Source of the DNA: Actinomycetota bacterium
Lineage (GTDB): Bacteria > Actinomycetota > Actinomycetes > S36-B12 > UBA5976
Reading direction: 5' to 3'
NCBI GenBank assembly: GCA_009698575.1
Contig: WLPX01000009.1
Location: 1 to 62,987 of the forward strand
Length of the DNA stretch: 62,987 nucleotides
The notes under the pieces were generated by a model that made no database searches, had not been told where the DNA came from, and worked only from the letters and a program-made list of their open reading frames with translations. How positions within the stretch are numbered: the first letter of the stretch is position 1; each line of letters opens with the position of its first letter. Of this stretch, positions 16,368 to 24,619 are shown in pieces. Both the position numbers and the translations under genes were made by a program.

Positions 16368-17905
16368 TACTTAACTCCTGACTTAATGCCAAAGTCGGCC
16401 GGAAAAAGTTTGAGCGCGCTTCGAACTGGCAACGGTGTAAGTCCACCCATGGCACAAAGCGATCCATCTGCCATAACCTCACAAAGGTCTTCGAGAAGTT
16501 CTAAGTTCTTTGATTGTTCCTCGCCAGCAACGATTCGGTCAATGACCTCAACTCCCCGTGTTGACCCAATTCGGCAAGGAGTGCACTTGCCACAGGATTC
16601 TTCGGCACAAAACTCCATTGCAAACCGGGCTTGTTTGGCCATATTTACCGTGTCATCAAAGACCACAATCCCGCCATGTCCCAACATGCCACCAGCTTGG
16701 GCCAATGATTCATAACCCATTGCAACGGTCCAAGAGTCTTTTCCTAAATAAGCACCGAGTGGACCACCAATTTGCACAGTCTTAACTGGACGTCCAGTTA
16801 ACGTGCCACCGCCGTAGGTATCAATTAGTTCGCCGAGTGTGACACCAAAGGCAACTTCAACAATCCCGCCTTGCTTAATGTTTCCTGCAAGTTGAAAAAC
16901 TTGCGTGCCGCGAGAACGCTCATCGCCTAACGCTTGGTAAGCAGCTGCGCCATCAGCCAAAATCATTGGTACCGCAGATAGCGTCATCACATTATTAATA
17001 ACGGTGGGTTTGCCAAATAATCCAACTAGTGCCGGAATCGGCGGTTTTGCGCGAACCATACCGCGCTTACCTTCTAAGCTCTCGAGCATTGCAGTTTCTT
17101 CACCGCAAACGTAGGACCCTGCGCCCACGCGAACTTCAAGTTCAAACTCAAATGCTGAACCTAAAACAGATTCACCAAGTAACTTGTGCTCTTTGGCAAC
17201 TGCAATTGCCCGATTCAAAATATCTATTGCATGTGGATACTCCGAGCGCACATAAATCAAACCTTTAGTCGCGCCGACTGCAATCCCTGCAATGATCATG
17301 CCTTCGATCAAAGTGAAGGGATCGCCTTCCATAAGCATTCGGTCGGCAAAAGTTCCGCTATCACCTTCATCTGCATTACAGCAAATGTATTTTTGATCCG
17401 ATTCAGTATTTAATACGGTTTGCCACTTAATGCCAGCTGGGAAACCTGCGCCCCCACGCCCTCGTAATCCTGATTCAGTAACTTGTTCGACAATCGAAGT
17501 TGCTGACATTGTCAGAGCCTTACGCAGTCCGGCTAACCCGCCGTGGGATTCGTAATCTGCAATGGATAACGGATCTATGATTCCAACCCGGGAAAAAGTA
17601 ATACGATTTTGAGACTTTAAGAATTCATGATCTTGGACAAGGCCAATTTTTGATTTATGGTCTGCGCCAGACAAGAAATCCGAAACAAATAATTCCGGGA
17701 CCATATCAACGCTGACATTTGCGTAGCCAATTCGCCCGGCAGCGGTTTCAACTTCAACTAACGGCTCTAGCCACAGCATGCCGCGCGAGCCAGTGCGAAT
17801 TACGGTGACATCTTGGGAGCCAATGCGCTCGGATATTGCTGTTGCCACTTCATCAGCGCCCATTGAAAGTGCAGCCGAATCAAGAGGCACAAATACTTTG
17901 ATCAT
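16367..17905 (-). CDS. fdsB: Formate dehydrogenase beta subunit (NuoF-like, FMN/NAD)
   Basis: A 512-residue diaphorase subunit. An N-terminal thioredoxin-like region (1-120) precedes a NuoF-type core with the NADH-binding G-R-G-G-A-G-F-P-A-G and FMN-binding G-x-Y-x-C-G-E-E-T-A-L-like motif (here Y-V-C-G-E-E-T-A-M). The 4Fe-4S motif E-S-C-G-K-C-T-P-C-R lies near residue 440, with its fourth cysteine about 40 residues later. It passes electrons from formate to NAD+. Its start overlaps fdsG by 4 bases. Confidence 0.95.
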   Translation of the reverse strand: MIKVFVPLDSAALSMGADEVATAISERIGSQDVTVIRTGSRGMLWLEPLVEVETAAGRIGYANVSVDMVPELFVSDFLSGADHKSKIGLVQDHEFLKSQNRITFSRVGIIDPLSIADYESHGGLAGLRKALTMSATSIVEQVTESGLRGRGGAGFPAGIKWQTVLNTESDQKYICCNADEGDSGTFADRMLMEGDPFTLIEGMIIAGIAVGATKGLIYVRSEYPHAIDILNRAIAVAKEHKLLGESVLGSAFEFELEVRVGAGSYVCGEETAMLESLEGKRGMVRAKPPIPALVGLFGKPTVINNVMTLSAVPMILADGAAAYQALGDERSRGTQVFQLAGNIKQGGIVEVAFGVTLGELIDTYGGGTLTGRPVKTVQIGGPLGAYLGKDSWTVAMGYESLAQAGGMLGHGGIVVFDDTVNMAKQARFAMEFCAEESCGKCTPCRIGSTRGVEVIDRIVAGEEQSKNLELLEDLCEVMADGSLCAMGGLTPLPVRSALKLFPADFGIKSGVK

Positions 17906-18363
17906 TTAGCTGCCACCTTTGCGGCTGCCAAAATGCTGGCACTGGTAGCCCGACCAATCGGCTTACCATTTACCATCGCAGCTGGACCAAGTGCGCAGTT
18001 GCCAAGGCAAAAAGTTTGTTCCATTTGGATATCGGCTTTGACAGTGCCCTTATGAATGTCATAGCCCTTGTCATGCAGTTCGCTGATCAGGCTTGCACAT
18101 CCCGAGGCTTGGCAGGCCTCAGCAACACATACTTTTACTACTGCTTTGGCAGGCGCAGTTGAGCGGAAATCACTATAAAAAGTGAAAACACCATAAACTT
18201 CGGCTCGCGAAACATTGCAATTCTTTGCAACTAAATCCAACGCGCTATCTGGAACATAGCCCAGTAATTCCTGAACTAATTGCAAGGAGCGAAGAACTGC
18301 TGAGGCATCACCTTTATATGGACCAAGGTAATTAAGAATGCTTTCTTCTGAGTAATTACTCAC
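17902..18363 (-). CDS. fdsG: Formate dehydrogenase gamma subunit (NuoE-like 2Fe-2S)
   Basis: A 153-residue NuoE-type protein with a helical N terminus and a thioredoxin-fold 2Fe-2S domain. The ligands are C-V-A-E-A-C near residue 80 and F-C-L-G-N-C-A-L-G near 117. It forms the electron-transfer module with FdsB. It starts inside the last bases of the DUF1638 gene (8-base overlap), which ties the formate dehydrogenase genes directly to the corrinoid methyl-transfer genes. Confidence 0.93.
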   Translation of the reverse strand: MSNYSEESILNYLGPYKGDASAVLRSLQLVQELLGYVPDSALDLVAKNCNVSRAEVYGVFTFYSDFRSTAPAKAVVKVCVAEACQASGCASLISELHDKGYDIHKGTVKADIQMEQTFCLGNCALGPAAMVNGKPIGRATSASILAAAKVAAK

Positions 18364-18949
18364 TGCTGGCCCCGATCAGTTGCAGAAGCTGTTCTTCTAA
18401 GTGTTGGTCACCAACATGGATAATTTCAAGCGGCAGGCCGATCAATTCCGCAGCATCTTTTGCGGCAGCCTCTAATTCCGCAGTTTGGTGCTGTGCTAGC
18501 CAAAGTACTCGCTTGTAGGAATGGAAATAATCATCGCGTAGCTCTGGATAGCGATCTAGGCCCATCTCGTTCATTACGCTTCGGCGGAAGGTCTTTACCA
18601 AATAATCAGTAAATACATAAGTCCCTGGAACTTTTTCAAACTCAGCTTTCATGCGCTCCGCCGTTGCAAACACGTCGTAACAATGATCGCCAGCTAATCT
18701 GGCCAAGTCATACTTCTTGCAGAGTTCATCAAGTGCGCCATAAGTGCCACAATCTGCGTAAGCAATAGCAATGTGATTATGCTTTGGCTGCAATTCCAAA
18801 ATCATCTTTTCAACCTCAGGTGCAATACCTTCTGGTCGGTTATGTAGCAACGGATTGATTGGTTCAACGTGTAAGTCAAGGTCGCAGCGATCTGCGATTT
18901 CGTGAACATGGGCAGCAAGTGCGCCACAAGCAATCACTGCAACACTCAT
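18356..18949 (-). CDS. DUF1638 protein of corrinoid methyltransferase operons
   Basis: A 197-residue soluble protein of the DUF1638 family, function unknown. Visible features are an N-terminal V-A-V-I-A-C-G-A-L and a Y-A-D-C-G-T-Y-G segment (about residues 63-70), whose conserved cysteines could bind a metal or cofactor, plus Y-L-V-K-T-F near 115. From general knowledge the family recurs beside MttB-type methyltransferases and corrinoid activators. Here it overlaps the activator gene by 4 bases and fdsG by 8, so it is made together with them. A role in corrinoid handling or methyl-pathway electron supply is inference. Confidence 0.8.
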   Translation of the reverse strand: MSVAVIACGALAAHVHEIADRCDLDLHVEPINPLLHNRPEGIAPEVEKMILELQPKHNHIAIAYADCGTYGALDELCKKYDLARLAGDHCYDVFATAERMKAEFEKVPGTYVFTDYLVKTFRRSVMNEMGLDRYPELRDDYFHSYKRVLWLAQHQTAELEAAAKDAAELIGLPLEIIHVGDQHLEEQLLQLIGASSE

Positions 18950-20814
18950 GATGGAAGCGCCAGCTCCAAAAAGAATTTGTCGTTAAAGTCTGGACGGTCT
19001 GATAACTCGACGTAATCCACTTCATCCAGCAAAGTTGTAGCGCCACTGCGCTCAGTGCTTGATAGCAAGACCATCTTGGCGCCTTCTCCGGCTACGTTGC
19101 CCGCACTAACTATTCGCATTACCGGCAGTTTAGGAACCAACCCAATGCCGATTGCCGATGCTGGTGAAAGGTATGAGCCAAATGATCCCGCCAACAAAAC
19201 TTGCTGGACATCGTCATCAACTAAGCCAACTTCTTCGAGCAACAAGCGCCAGCCCGTTGCTATTGAGGCTTTGGCGAACTGAAGTTCGCGGACATCACGT
19301 TGCGACAAATAAACCGTTGGTTCGTCACCGTCCCAGTGCAAGACAAAGATTCGATCGCCGGCTTCGCGAGTTAGCAAGCGACTTGCTAGATGTGGCGCGA
19401 TTTCAAGTGCAAGTTCATCCGTAGCAAAGCGCCCTGAATCGTCAATCAATTTCGCTTTATGTAATACGTAAACGGCATCTACTAAGCCGGAGCCACAGAT
19501 ACCAACTGGCTCGACATCTCCGATAACACCTAACTTGATGCCTTCATCTGTAACCTGGACAACTTCAATTGCGCCATCGGCTGCTCGCATACCGCAGGCA
19601 ATTGAGGCAGCTTCGAAAGCTGGGCCGGCTGGAGCAGCAGTTGTCAAAATTGTGTCGCCATTAGACAGCACAATTTCACAGTTCGTTCCAACGTCAATTA
19701 ACAAGCGAACTCGCTTGTCGCGATCCATCCCGGTAGCAAGTACTCCGGCCACAATATCGCCACCGACATAGGCCCCAAAGGCAGGGAATAAAAACACCCG
19801 AGCACTTGGCAGAATCTCGATACCAATCTCGGCTGCCGTAAACACCGGCCATTTTTGTGCGGCTGTAATGAAAGGTGCCACGCCAACTGGCTCTGGATCT
19901 ACGCCAAGCAAAATCTCAACCATTGTGGCGTTGCCCGCGATCGCAGTTTCGTAAACCTGATCGGTAGAAATTCCAGCTTCGGTGCAAACTTCGGCAATCA
20001 ATTCATTAAGTGTTGCAAGTCCGGCAGTTTGCATTAGTCCAGCGGCCTGTGGATCCATCATGGTTGCAGAAATCCGGGAAATTACATCAGCGCCAAACGG
20101 CTGTTGTTTGTTCAACATGGATTTCACAGCCATTGGAGTGCCAGTTAAGAGGTCAAGCAAGGTGGCAACAACTGTTGTAGTTCCTAAGTCAAAAGCGATC
20201 GCGTAATTCTGAGCTGAGGTATCCCCTGGTTCAACCGCAATTAAGGCTTCATCGACCACAACTGCTGTGACTTTGAAATCGTTCTTACGCAAGATAGTTG
20301 GCAAAGTCTTTAAGACAGATAAGTCAGCTTCAAATTCCAAGTCATCCATAGCATCACGTAAGCGATCAATGTCTGGACGTTGGTCATGCAAAGTTGGCTC
20401 AACTAGCTCTACGTATCTTTTTTGTACAGCAGGTCGCAGAATTACCTGGCGACCTACGCCAACTGTGGCAGCTTTTGGCCGGGTAGAAAGTGGCGGTACT
20501 TCAACTTTTAGATTTCCATTGGCGCGAGCTACGCAAGCTAGGCGCCAGCCATCTTGTAATTGTTCCGGCGAAAAGGCACGGATGTCTAACCGAGAAACCG
20601 GAACTTCACCTTCCAGGATTTGGATCTTGCACTTTTTGCAAGTGCCATGCCCGCCACAAGTTGAATCTATTGCTAGGCCATTCCAAGAAGCTGCGTCGAA
20701 AACAGTTACACCAGGTGGCACGCGTACATCGGTACCGCTGGGTGAAAACTGAAGTTGGACGCGACCCAGCCCACTTACTGTGGTTTCAGTCTTATTACTG
20801 TCTTCGTTTGGCAC
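18946..20814 (-). CDS. Reductive activator of corrinoid enzymes (RACE/RamA-like, ASKHA domain)
   Basis: A 622-residue protein. The N-terminal 2Fe-2S ferredoxin domain has C53, C59, C62 and C94 (C-G-G-H-G-T-C-K-K-C). A linker follows, then a long ASKHA-type ATPase domain (DUF4445) with F-D-L-G-T-T-T-V near residue 207 and later D-V-G-T-N and G-I-C-G-S-G-L-V-D. Family members use ATP to reduce adventitiously oxidised Co(II) corrinoid back to Co(I). It starts with GTG after a 28-base gap from the methyltransferase gene and overlaps the DUF1638 gene. Its presence shows that the corrinoid system is meant to turn over and be repaired. Confidence 0.9.
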   Translation of the reverse strand: MPNEDSNKTETTVSGLGRVQLQFSPSGTDVRVPPGVTVFDAASWNGLAIDSTCGGHGTCKKCKIQILEGEVPVSRLDIRAFSPEQLQDGWRLACVARANGNLKVEVPPLSTRPKAATVGVGRQVILRPAVQKRYVELVEPTLHDQRPDIDRLRDAMDDLEFEADLSVLKTLPTILRKNDFKVTAVVVDEALIAVEPGDTSAQNYAIAFDLGTTTVVATLLDLLTGTPMAVKSMLNKQQPFGADVISRISATMMDPQAAGLMQTAGLATLNELIAEVCTEAGISTDQVYETAIAGNATMVEILLGVDPEPVGVAPFITAAQKWPVFTAAEIGIEILPSARVFLFPAFGAYVGGDIVAGVLATGMDRDKRVRLLIDVGTNCEIVLSNGDTILTTAAPAGPAFEAASIACGMRAADGAIEVVQVTDEGIKLGVIGDVEPVGICGSGLVDAVYVLHKAKLIDDSGRFATDELALEIAPHLASRLLTREAGDRIFVLHWDGDEPTVYLSQRDVRELQFAKASIATGWRLLLEEVGLVDDDVQQVLLAGSFGSYLSPASAIGIGLVPKLPVMRIVSAGNVAGEGAKMVLLSSTERSGATTLLDEVDYVELSDRPDFNDKFFLELALPS

Positions 20815-20842
20815 GGTTTTAACTCTCGCCTAGGTGAAAAAT

Positions 20843-21694
20843 TTATGCTTCCTTGTTTGCGCGGAAATTGCTGATCCAATTTGCGCCCCATTGATCTAAT
20901 CCAAGAAGTAGATCTGCAGCGCGAACTGCCTGGACAACTTCTGGGGTGCGACCATCCATAATTGCTGAGGTGAGTCCCATTGCCATGGCCATCGGCATGA
21001 AAGCTGCGTTCAAGGCATGGCGACTTGGCAGACCAAAAGAAACATTTGAAGCACCAAGTGACATATTCAGGCCATACTTTTCTTTGATCTGGTAAATCGT
21101 TTCTAAAGTGTTCTTAACATTTTCTGGATCGGCGCCAACTGGCATAGCAAGTGGATCAATCAAAAGGTTCTCAAGTGAGATTCCTTCTTTTTCAACGCGG
21201 CGCACAATTTTTTCAACGATCACCATACGGTCTTTGGCCAACATTGGAATTTCAAGTTCATCATTTGGCAGAGCCAAAATCGCAGCATCGTATTTTTTAA
21301 CTAACGGCAAGATCAAATCCATGCGCTCGTCTTCGCCAGTCATTGAGTTAACGAGTGCTTTACCTTCGTAAACTGCAAGCCCAGCATCGAGAGCTTCGAT
21401 GACTGATGAGTCAATACAGATAGGTAAATCTGTCAGGGACTGTACCAACTGGATGGCCTTGGCAAGGAGTGCTGGTTCATCAGTTAGCGGCACACCCATA
21501 TTGACGTCGAGCATGTCGCAGCCACCAGCAACTTGATCGGCGACATCGATATTGATTGTTGAAAGATCATCAGCGCGAAGCTTTTCTTGGAAAATCTTGC
21601 GACCTGTCGGATTTAAGCGCTCGCCGATAATTACGAATGGTACGTCGTCACCAATTGTTACGGTTTTGGTGGCAGAACTAAGCACTGTATGCAT
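20843..21694 (-). CDS. Methyl-THF:corrinoid protein methyltransferase (MtgA/AcsE-like)
   Basis: A 283-residue TIM-barrel protein of the pterin-binding family. It starts with V-I-I-G-E-R-L-N-P-T-G-R, the pterin-binding signature of MtgA, MtvA and AcsE methyltransferases, and has D-M-L-D-V-N-M-G-V near residue 60. In glycine betaine demethylation the homologous MtgA moves the methyl group from the methyl-corrinoid protein onto THF. It overlaps metF by 17 bases, with a ribosome site AAAGGA inside the end of metF. Order in the operon fits: corrinoid protein, MetV, MetF, this enzyme, activator. Confidence 0.88.
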   Translation of the reverse strand: MHTVLSSATKTVTIGDDVPFVIIGERLNPTGRKIFQEKLRADDLSTINIDVADQVAGGCDMLDVNMGVPLTDEPALLAKAIQLVQSLTDLPICIDSSVIEALDAGLAVYEGKALVNSMTGEDERMDLILPLVKKYDAAILALPNDELEIPMLAKDRMVIVEKIVRRVEKEGISLENLLIDPLAMPVGADPENVKNTLETIYQIKEKYGLNMSLGASNVSFGLPSRHALNAAFMPMAMAMGLTSAIMDGRTPEVVQAVRAADLLLGLDQWGANWISNFRANKEA

Positions 21695-22619
21695 GGTCGT
21701 CCTTTACTTCATTAGTAGATGTCTGGCGAACTCGACCTAAATCGGTCATTAGTCTCTCTAGTGTCTCATCATTTCGAAAATCCGTTATGTGCAGGCCACG
21801 AACCCCTGGTTGTGCCAGGGCATGCTGAGCAAATTCTAAGGTTTGGAGATAGGCGGCTTCGGCTGGATCAGATGCTGATTCCACTCGGGCAATTTGGTCA
21901 GCCGGAACATCAATGCCAGGCACGCTGTTATGCATAAAGTTCAATGGTCGTGGGCCCTTAACTAGAACCACACTTGGAATGATGGCAATTTTCCCAGCTA
22001 AGCCAGCATCTTTTACGCCGGCGCAAAATCGCTCGAGTCGATCTTGGTGATAGCAAATTTGCAATTGTAGAAATTTGGCGCCAGCTTCATATTTTTTAGC
22101 AACCCGCTCAACGCGATATTCAAATGGTGGTGCCCCAGGATTTTCAACAGCTCCGATAAACATGTGTGGCGCTGGGTCAATTTTGCGACCGGACATGTAC
22201 TCGCCCCGTTTGATGGTGTTCATCAACCGAACTAGCTGTGGACCATCTAAATCGAATACTCTGCGAGCTTCTGGTTCATCACCAGCTGTAACGTCATCGC
22301 CAGTTAGGGCAACAAAGTTTTCGACACCAAACATCGAGGCACCCATAATGTCTGCCTGTTGGGCCAACCGATTCTTATCTCGACAAACCACCTGCATGAT
22401 TGGTTCTAGGCCAAGTTGCTTGATGGCAATTGCAGTTGCCACATTCGATGCATGCGCATGCGCTGCCGTGTTGTCAGTTGAATTTACGCCATCGAACCAG
22501 CCAAGCATCCGATCGGCATACTTCTTTGCTTTTTCTAGACCATTGCCATCGAGGGAATGAAATTCGGCAGTGAATACCATTTCATTGGTGCTAGTTAACT
22601 TGTGCTCCAAAGTTGACAT
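21678..22619 (-). CDS. metF: Methylenetetrahydrofolate reductase
   Basis: A 313-residue flavoprotein of the MetF family, interconverting 5-methyl-THF and 5,10-methylene-THF. Recognisable parts are the N-terminal T-A-E-F (residues 17-20) in place of the usual F-E-x-x-P-P, F-V-A-L-T-G-D-D near 102-109 and a Q-L-Q-I-C-Y segment near 184. It starts at the last base of the MetV gene, so MetV and MetF are probably one complex, as in Moorella-type MetVF. In this operon the likely direction is oxidation of methyl-THF. The electron acceptor is not evident. Confidence 0.87.
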   Translation of the reverse strand: MSTLEHKLTSTNEMVFTAEFHSLDGNGLEKAKKYADRMLGWFDGVNSTDNTAAHAHASNVATAIAIKQLGLEPIMQVVCRDKNRLAQQADIMGASMFGVENFVALTGDDVTAGDEPEARRVFDLDGPQLVRLMNTIKRGEYMSGRKIDPAPHMFIGAVENPGAPPFEYRVERVAKKYEAGAKFLQLQICYHQDRLERFCAGVKDAGLAGKIAIIPSVVLVKGPRPLNFMHNSVPGIDVPADQIARVESASDPAEAAYLQTLEFAQHALAQPGVRGLHITDFRNDETLERLMTDLGRVRQTSTNEVKDDHAYSA

Positions 22620-23017
22620 TAAATTTCAACTCCGCTTGCGATGCTTTCATCGGTTGAACTTTTCCAGCCCGCTGGAGTCCAGCGATCCCGCTTGGTTATG
22701 AAATTCTTCCAAGAAGATGTGCCTTTAAGTCTGTTATCTACTGGCGGACGTAAGTGATTGTATTCAGCTTTCCAAGTTGCCGGCAGCGGCCAATCTTGGG
22801 TTCGGTCATAAGCCTTGAGCCACACACACTTCATCTCTGGCTTAACTTCGCAGTGCCCATTTTCGCGCACGCCACCACAAGGTCCGTTGCGCAATGTTTT
22901 TGGACAATTCATCGGACATGTCATTCCAGTCGAATGAAGCACACATTGACCACAGTCTTGGCATCCCCAAACGGGACCCTTGACTACGTGTTCAATAGTC
23001 GCGATGAAGGTAGTCAT
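22619..23017 (-). CDS. metV: MetV-like cysteine-rich partner of MetF
   Basis: A 132-residue protein of the methylenetetrahydrofolate reductase C-terminal family (MetV). Nine or more cysteines are packed between residues 19 and 64: C-Q-D-C-G-Q-C, then C-P-M-N-C-P-K, G-P-C-G-G-V, H-C-E-V and K-C-V-W. The set should bind Fe-S cluster(s) or zinc. In acetogens MetV is essential for MetF activity and for its coupling to a non-NAD electron partner. It starts 8 bases after the corrinoid-protein stop and overlaps metF by one base. Confidence 0.85.
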   Translation of the reverse strand: MTTFIATIEHVVKGPVWGCQDCGQCVLHSTGMTCPMNCPKTLRNGPCGGVRENGHCEVKPEMKCVWLKAYDRTQDWPLPATWKAEYNHLRPPVDNRLKGTSSWKNFITKRDRWTPAGWKSSTDESIASGVEI

Positions 23018-23025
23018 AAAATTTG

Positions 23026-23682
23026 CTACTTAGCACGCTTAATTGCGATTAGTTCCTTTGCTTTACGCACTGCAGTAGAAGCATCGGCTGCATAGCCGTC
23101 GGCGCCAACTACGTCTGCGTATTCCTGCGTTACAGGAGCTCCGCCAACCATGATGATTACATCATCACGCATACCAGCCTTGGTGATTTCGTGAATGTTT
23201 ACCTTGAACATCGGCATTGTCGTAGTCAAGAATGCGGACATACCAACTACATCCGGCTGGTGTTCTTTAATTGCATCAATGAACTTTTCAGGAGGAGTTT
23301 GCACGCCAAGATCAATTACCTGGAAGCCAGCGCCTTCAAGCATGATGTTTACCAAATTCTTGCCGATGTCATGAACATCGCCCTTGACGGTTCCCATTAC
23401 GAAGGTGCCAACAGTTTCGGCGCCAGTATCTGCCAGCAATGGTCGAAGTACATCTAATGCGCCACTCATTGCGCGACCAGCAATAAGCATTTCGGGAACG
23501 AAATAGTCACCGCGCTCAAAGCGGGCGCCTACTTCTTCAAGTGAAGGAATCAAGGCATCGTACAGAATTGAATCTGGCGTAACGCCAGCTTCCAGTGCCA
23601 TATTCGTTAGTTCGAGCACGCGTGGGGCATTGCCTTCCATGGTGCGTTCGTACATTTCCTTCAGGATCTCGTCGGGTGTCAT
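23026..23682 (-). CDS. Corrinoid protein (MttC/MtgC-like)
   Basis: A 218-residue B12-binding carrier. Residues 1-85 are the helical cap domain (B12-binding 2). From about 90 onwards is the Rossmann-like domain with D102-V-H104-D-I-G, where H104 coordinates cobalt from below, followed by S-A-F-L-T-T-T and G-G-A-P-V-T. It takes the methyl group from the substrate-specific MttB-type enzyme and gives it to the methyl-THF methyltransferase. Its ATG overlaps the stop of the IclR gene upstream (ATGA). Only one corrinoid protein is visible in the window, so it is the obvious partner of the MttB homologue at 24620. Confidence 0.93.
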   Translation of the reverse strand: MTPDEILKEMYERTMEGNAPRVLELTNMALEAGVTPDSILYDALIPSLEEVGARFERGDYFVPEMLIAGRAMSGALDVLRPLLADTGAETVGTFVMGTVKGDVHDIGKNLVNIMLEGAGFQVIDLGVQTPPEKFIDAIKEHQPDVVGMSAFLTTTMPMFKVNIHEITKAGMRDDVIIMVGGAPVTQEYADVVGADGYAADASTAVRKAKELIAIKRAK

Positions 23683-24446
23683 GCCGCTCCTTCTTGTTTT
23701 AGGCCGTGCACTTGGTTAAGTTCTCGACGCATTAGTTGGGCAATGTGTAATTCATCCCCAGGGGTAATTCTCTCAGCCGGACCGCTAACTGACAAAGCGG
23801 CAATCGCCTTACCTGTTGCTCCCAACACTGGGATCGCTACTGAAATGAGTCCCTGTTCAAGTTCATTTCGAATTACGGCATAACCAACTTCGCGAGCCTT
23901 GCGAATGTGTTCATCAAGGGTTGCGAAATCGGTAATGGTGTCAGTGGTCCGTGGCGCCAAAGTGTTTGGAGCTACTGCCCCACCAAATGCAATCAAGACT
24001 TTGCCAGCCGCCGAACAATGTGATGGGACGCTCTCTCCCACCCAGTTGCGACTACCTAATAGATATGAGCCCTCGACTTGAGCAATGTTGTCGATGCCGT
24101 TATGTCCGGTTACCGCCAGACTTACGGTTTCGTGAGTGATGTCAGCAATTCGTTCCATTGCCGGAGTTAATGATCCGATTAACGCGGTATAGGCGCCACC
24201 GCGAACGGCAAATTGGTTCAACATTGGCCCGGATTCAAATCCGCCAAAAGCGCTGCGCGCAATTAAACCGCTTCGTTCCAATGCACTCAGGATTCGAGAT
24301 GTCGTGCCCTTAGCTAGCCCAGTTGCCGAAACTAATTCACTTAAAGTTTGAGGATCGGCTGAGTTCATGACGCGAATTAGTAAGTCGCAGGCGCGATCAA
24401 TCGATTGAGTACCAGTTACTGGCTTTTCATCCAGACTTTCACTCAT
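23679..24446 (-). CDS. IclR-family regulator of the corrinoid/formate dehydrogenase operon
   Basis: A 255-residue regulator with an N-terminal winged helix (L-S-E-L-V-S-A-T-G-L-A-K-G-T-T-S-R-I near residues 36-53) and a C-terminal IclR effector domain containing S-V-P-S-H-C-S-A-A-G-K-V-L. The ATG at 24446 is preferred over a GTG at 24449 because the GAGGAGG ribosome site lies 4 bases before it. It is the first gene of an operon running to 13300 and is divergent from the MttB homologue. Palindromes in the intergenic region are candidate sites. The effector may be glycine betaine or a breakdown product, which is inference. Confidence 0.88.
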   Translation of the reverse strand: MSESLDEKPVTGTQSIDRACDLLIRVMNSADPQTLSELVSATGLAKGTTSRILSALERSGLIARSAFGGFESGPMLNQFAVRGGAYTALIGSLTPAMERIADITHETVSLAVTGHNGIDNIAQVEGSYLLGSRNWVGESVPSHCSAAGKVLIAFGGAVAPNTLAPRTTDTITDFATLDEHIRKAREVGYAVIRNELEQGLISVAIPVLGATGKAIAALSVSGPAERITPGDELHIAQLMRRELNQVHGLKQEGAA

Positions 24447-24453
24447 CACGCCT

Positions 24454-24467
24454 CCTCTATATAGAGG
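24454..24467. promoter_or_regulatory. Perfect palindrome at the start of the iclR-corrinoid operon
   Basis: CCTCTATATAGAGG reads the same on both strands. It overlaps the ribosome-binding site of the IclR gene and could be a repressor site or part of the minus-strand promoter (internal TATA). Confidence 0.4.
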
Positions 24468-24508
24468 TCATATCCAGATAATTACTGCCTTCGAAAAGTT
24501 TCATAATC

Positions 24509-24524
24509 TGGAACCTATGTTCCA
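24509..24524. promoter_or_regulatory. Inverted repeat in the iclR-mttB divergent region
   Basis: TGGAAC-CTAT-GTTCCA is a perfect inverted repeat with 6-base arms in the middle of the 173-base divergent region. It is a candidate operator for the IclR protein encoded beside it. Confidence 0.45.
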
Positions 24525-24525
24525 C

Positions 24526-24541
24526 ATCGTACGGTATCGTA
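24526..24541. promoter_or_regulatory. 10-base-period repeat next to the inverted repeat
   Basis: ATCGTA occurs at 24526-24531 and 24536-24541, exactly 10 bases apart, and TACG-GTAT-CGTA (24530-24541) is also a palindrome. Operators of IclR proteins such as PcaU and PobR combine a palindrome with 10-base repeats, so the resemblance is notable. Binding is not shown. Confidence 0.35.
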
Positions 24542-24582
24542 TGGGGTATTCGTCAAGTCATTTTGATGAAAAACTTCAACTT

Positions 24583-24600
24583 GTTATCTAAGTAGGTAAC
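24583..24600. promoter_or_regulatory. Imperfect inverted repeat before the mttB homologue
   Basis: GTTATCTA-AG-TAGGTAAC has 7 of 8 bases matched in its arms. It overlaps a weak -10 candidate (TATCTA, 16 bases after TTGATG at 24563-24568) and ends 19 bases before the ATG. It could be an operator at the plus-strand promoter. Confidence 0.35.
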
Positions 24601-24619
24601 AGCAAAGCAGGAGCCAGAC

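Noticed and set aside
24450..24619. Cobalamin riboswitch before the corrinoid methyltransferase genes
   Set aside because: No B12-box-like sequence or suitable multi-stem structure is visible, and the gap is short and occupied by palindromes.
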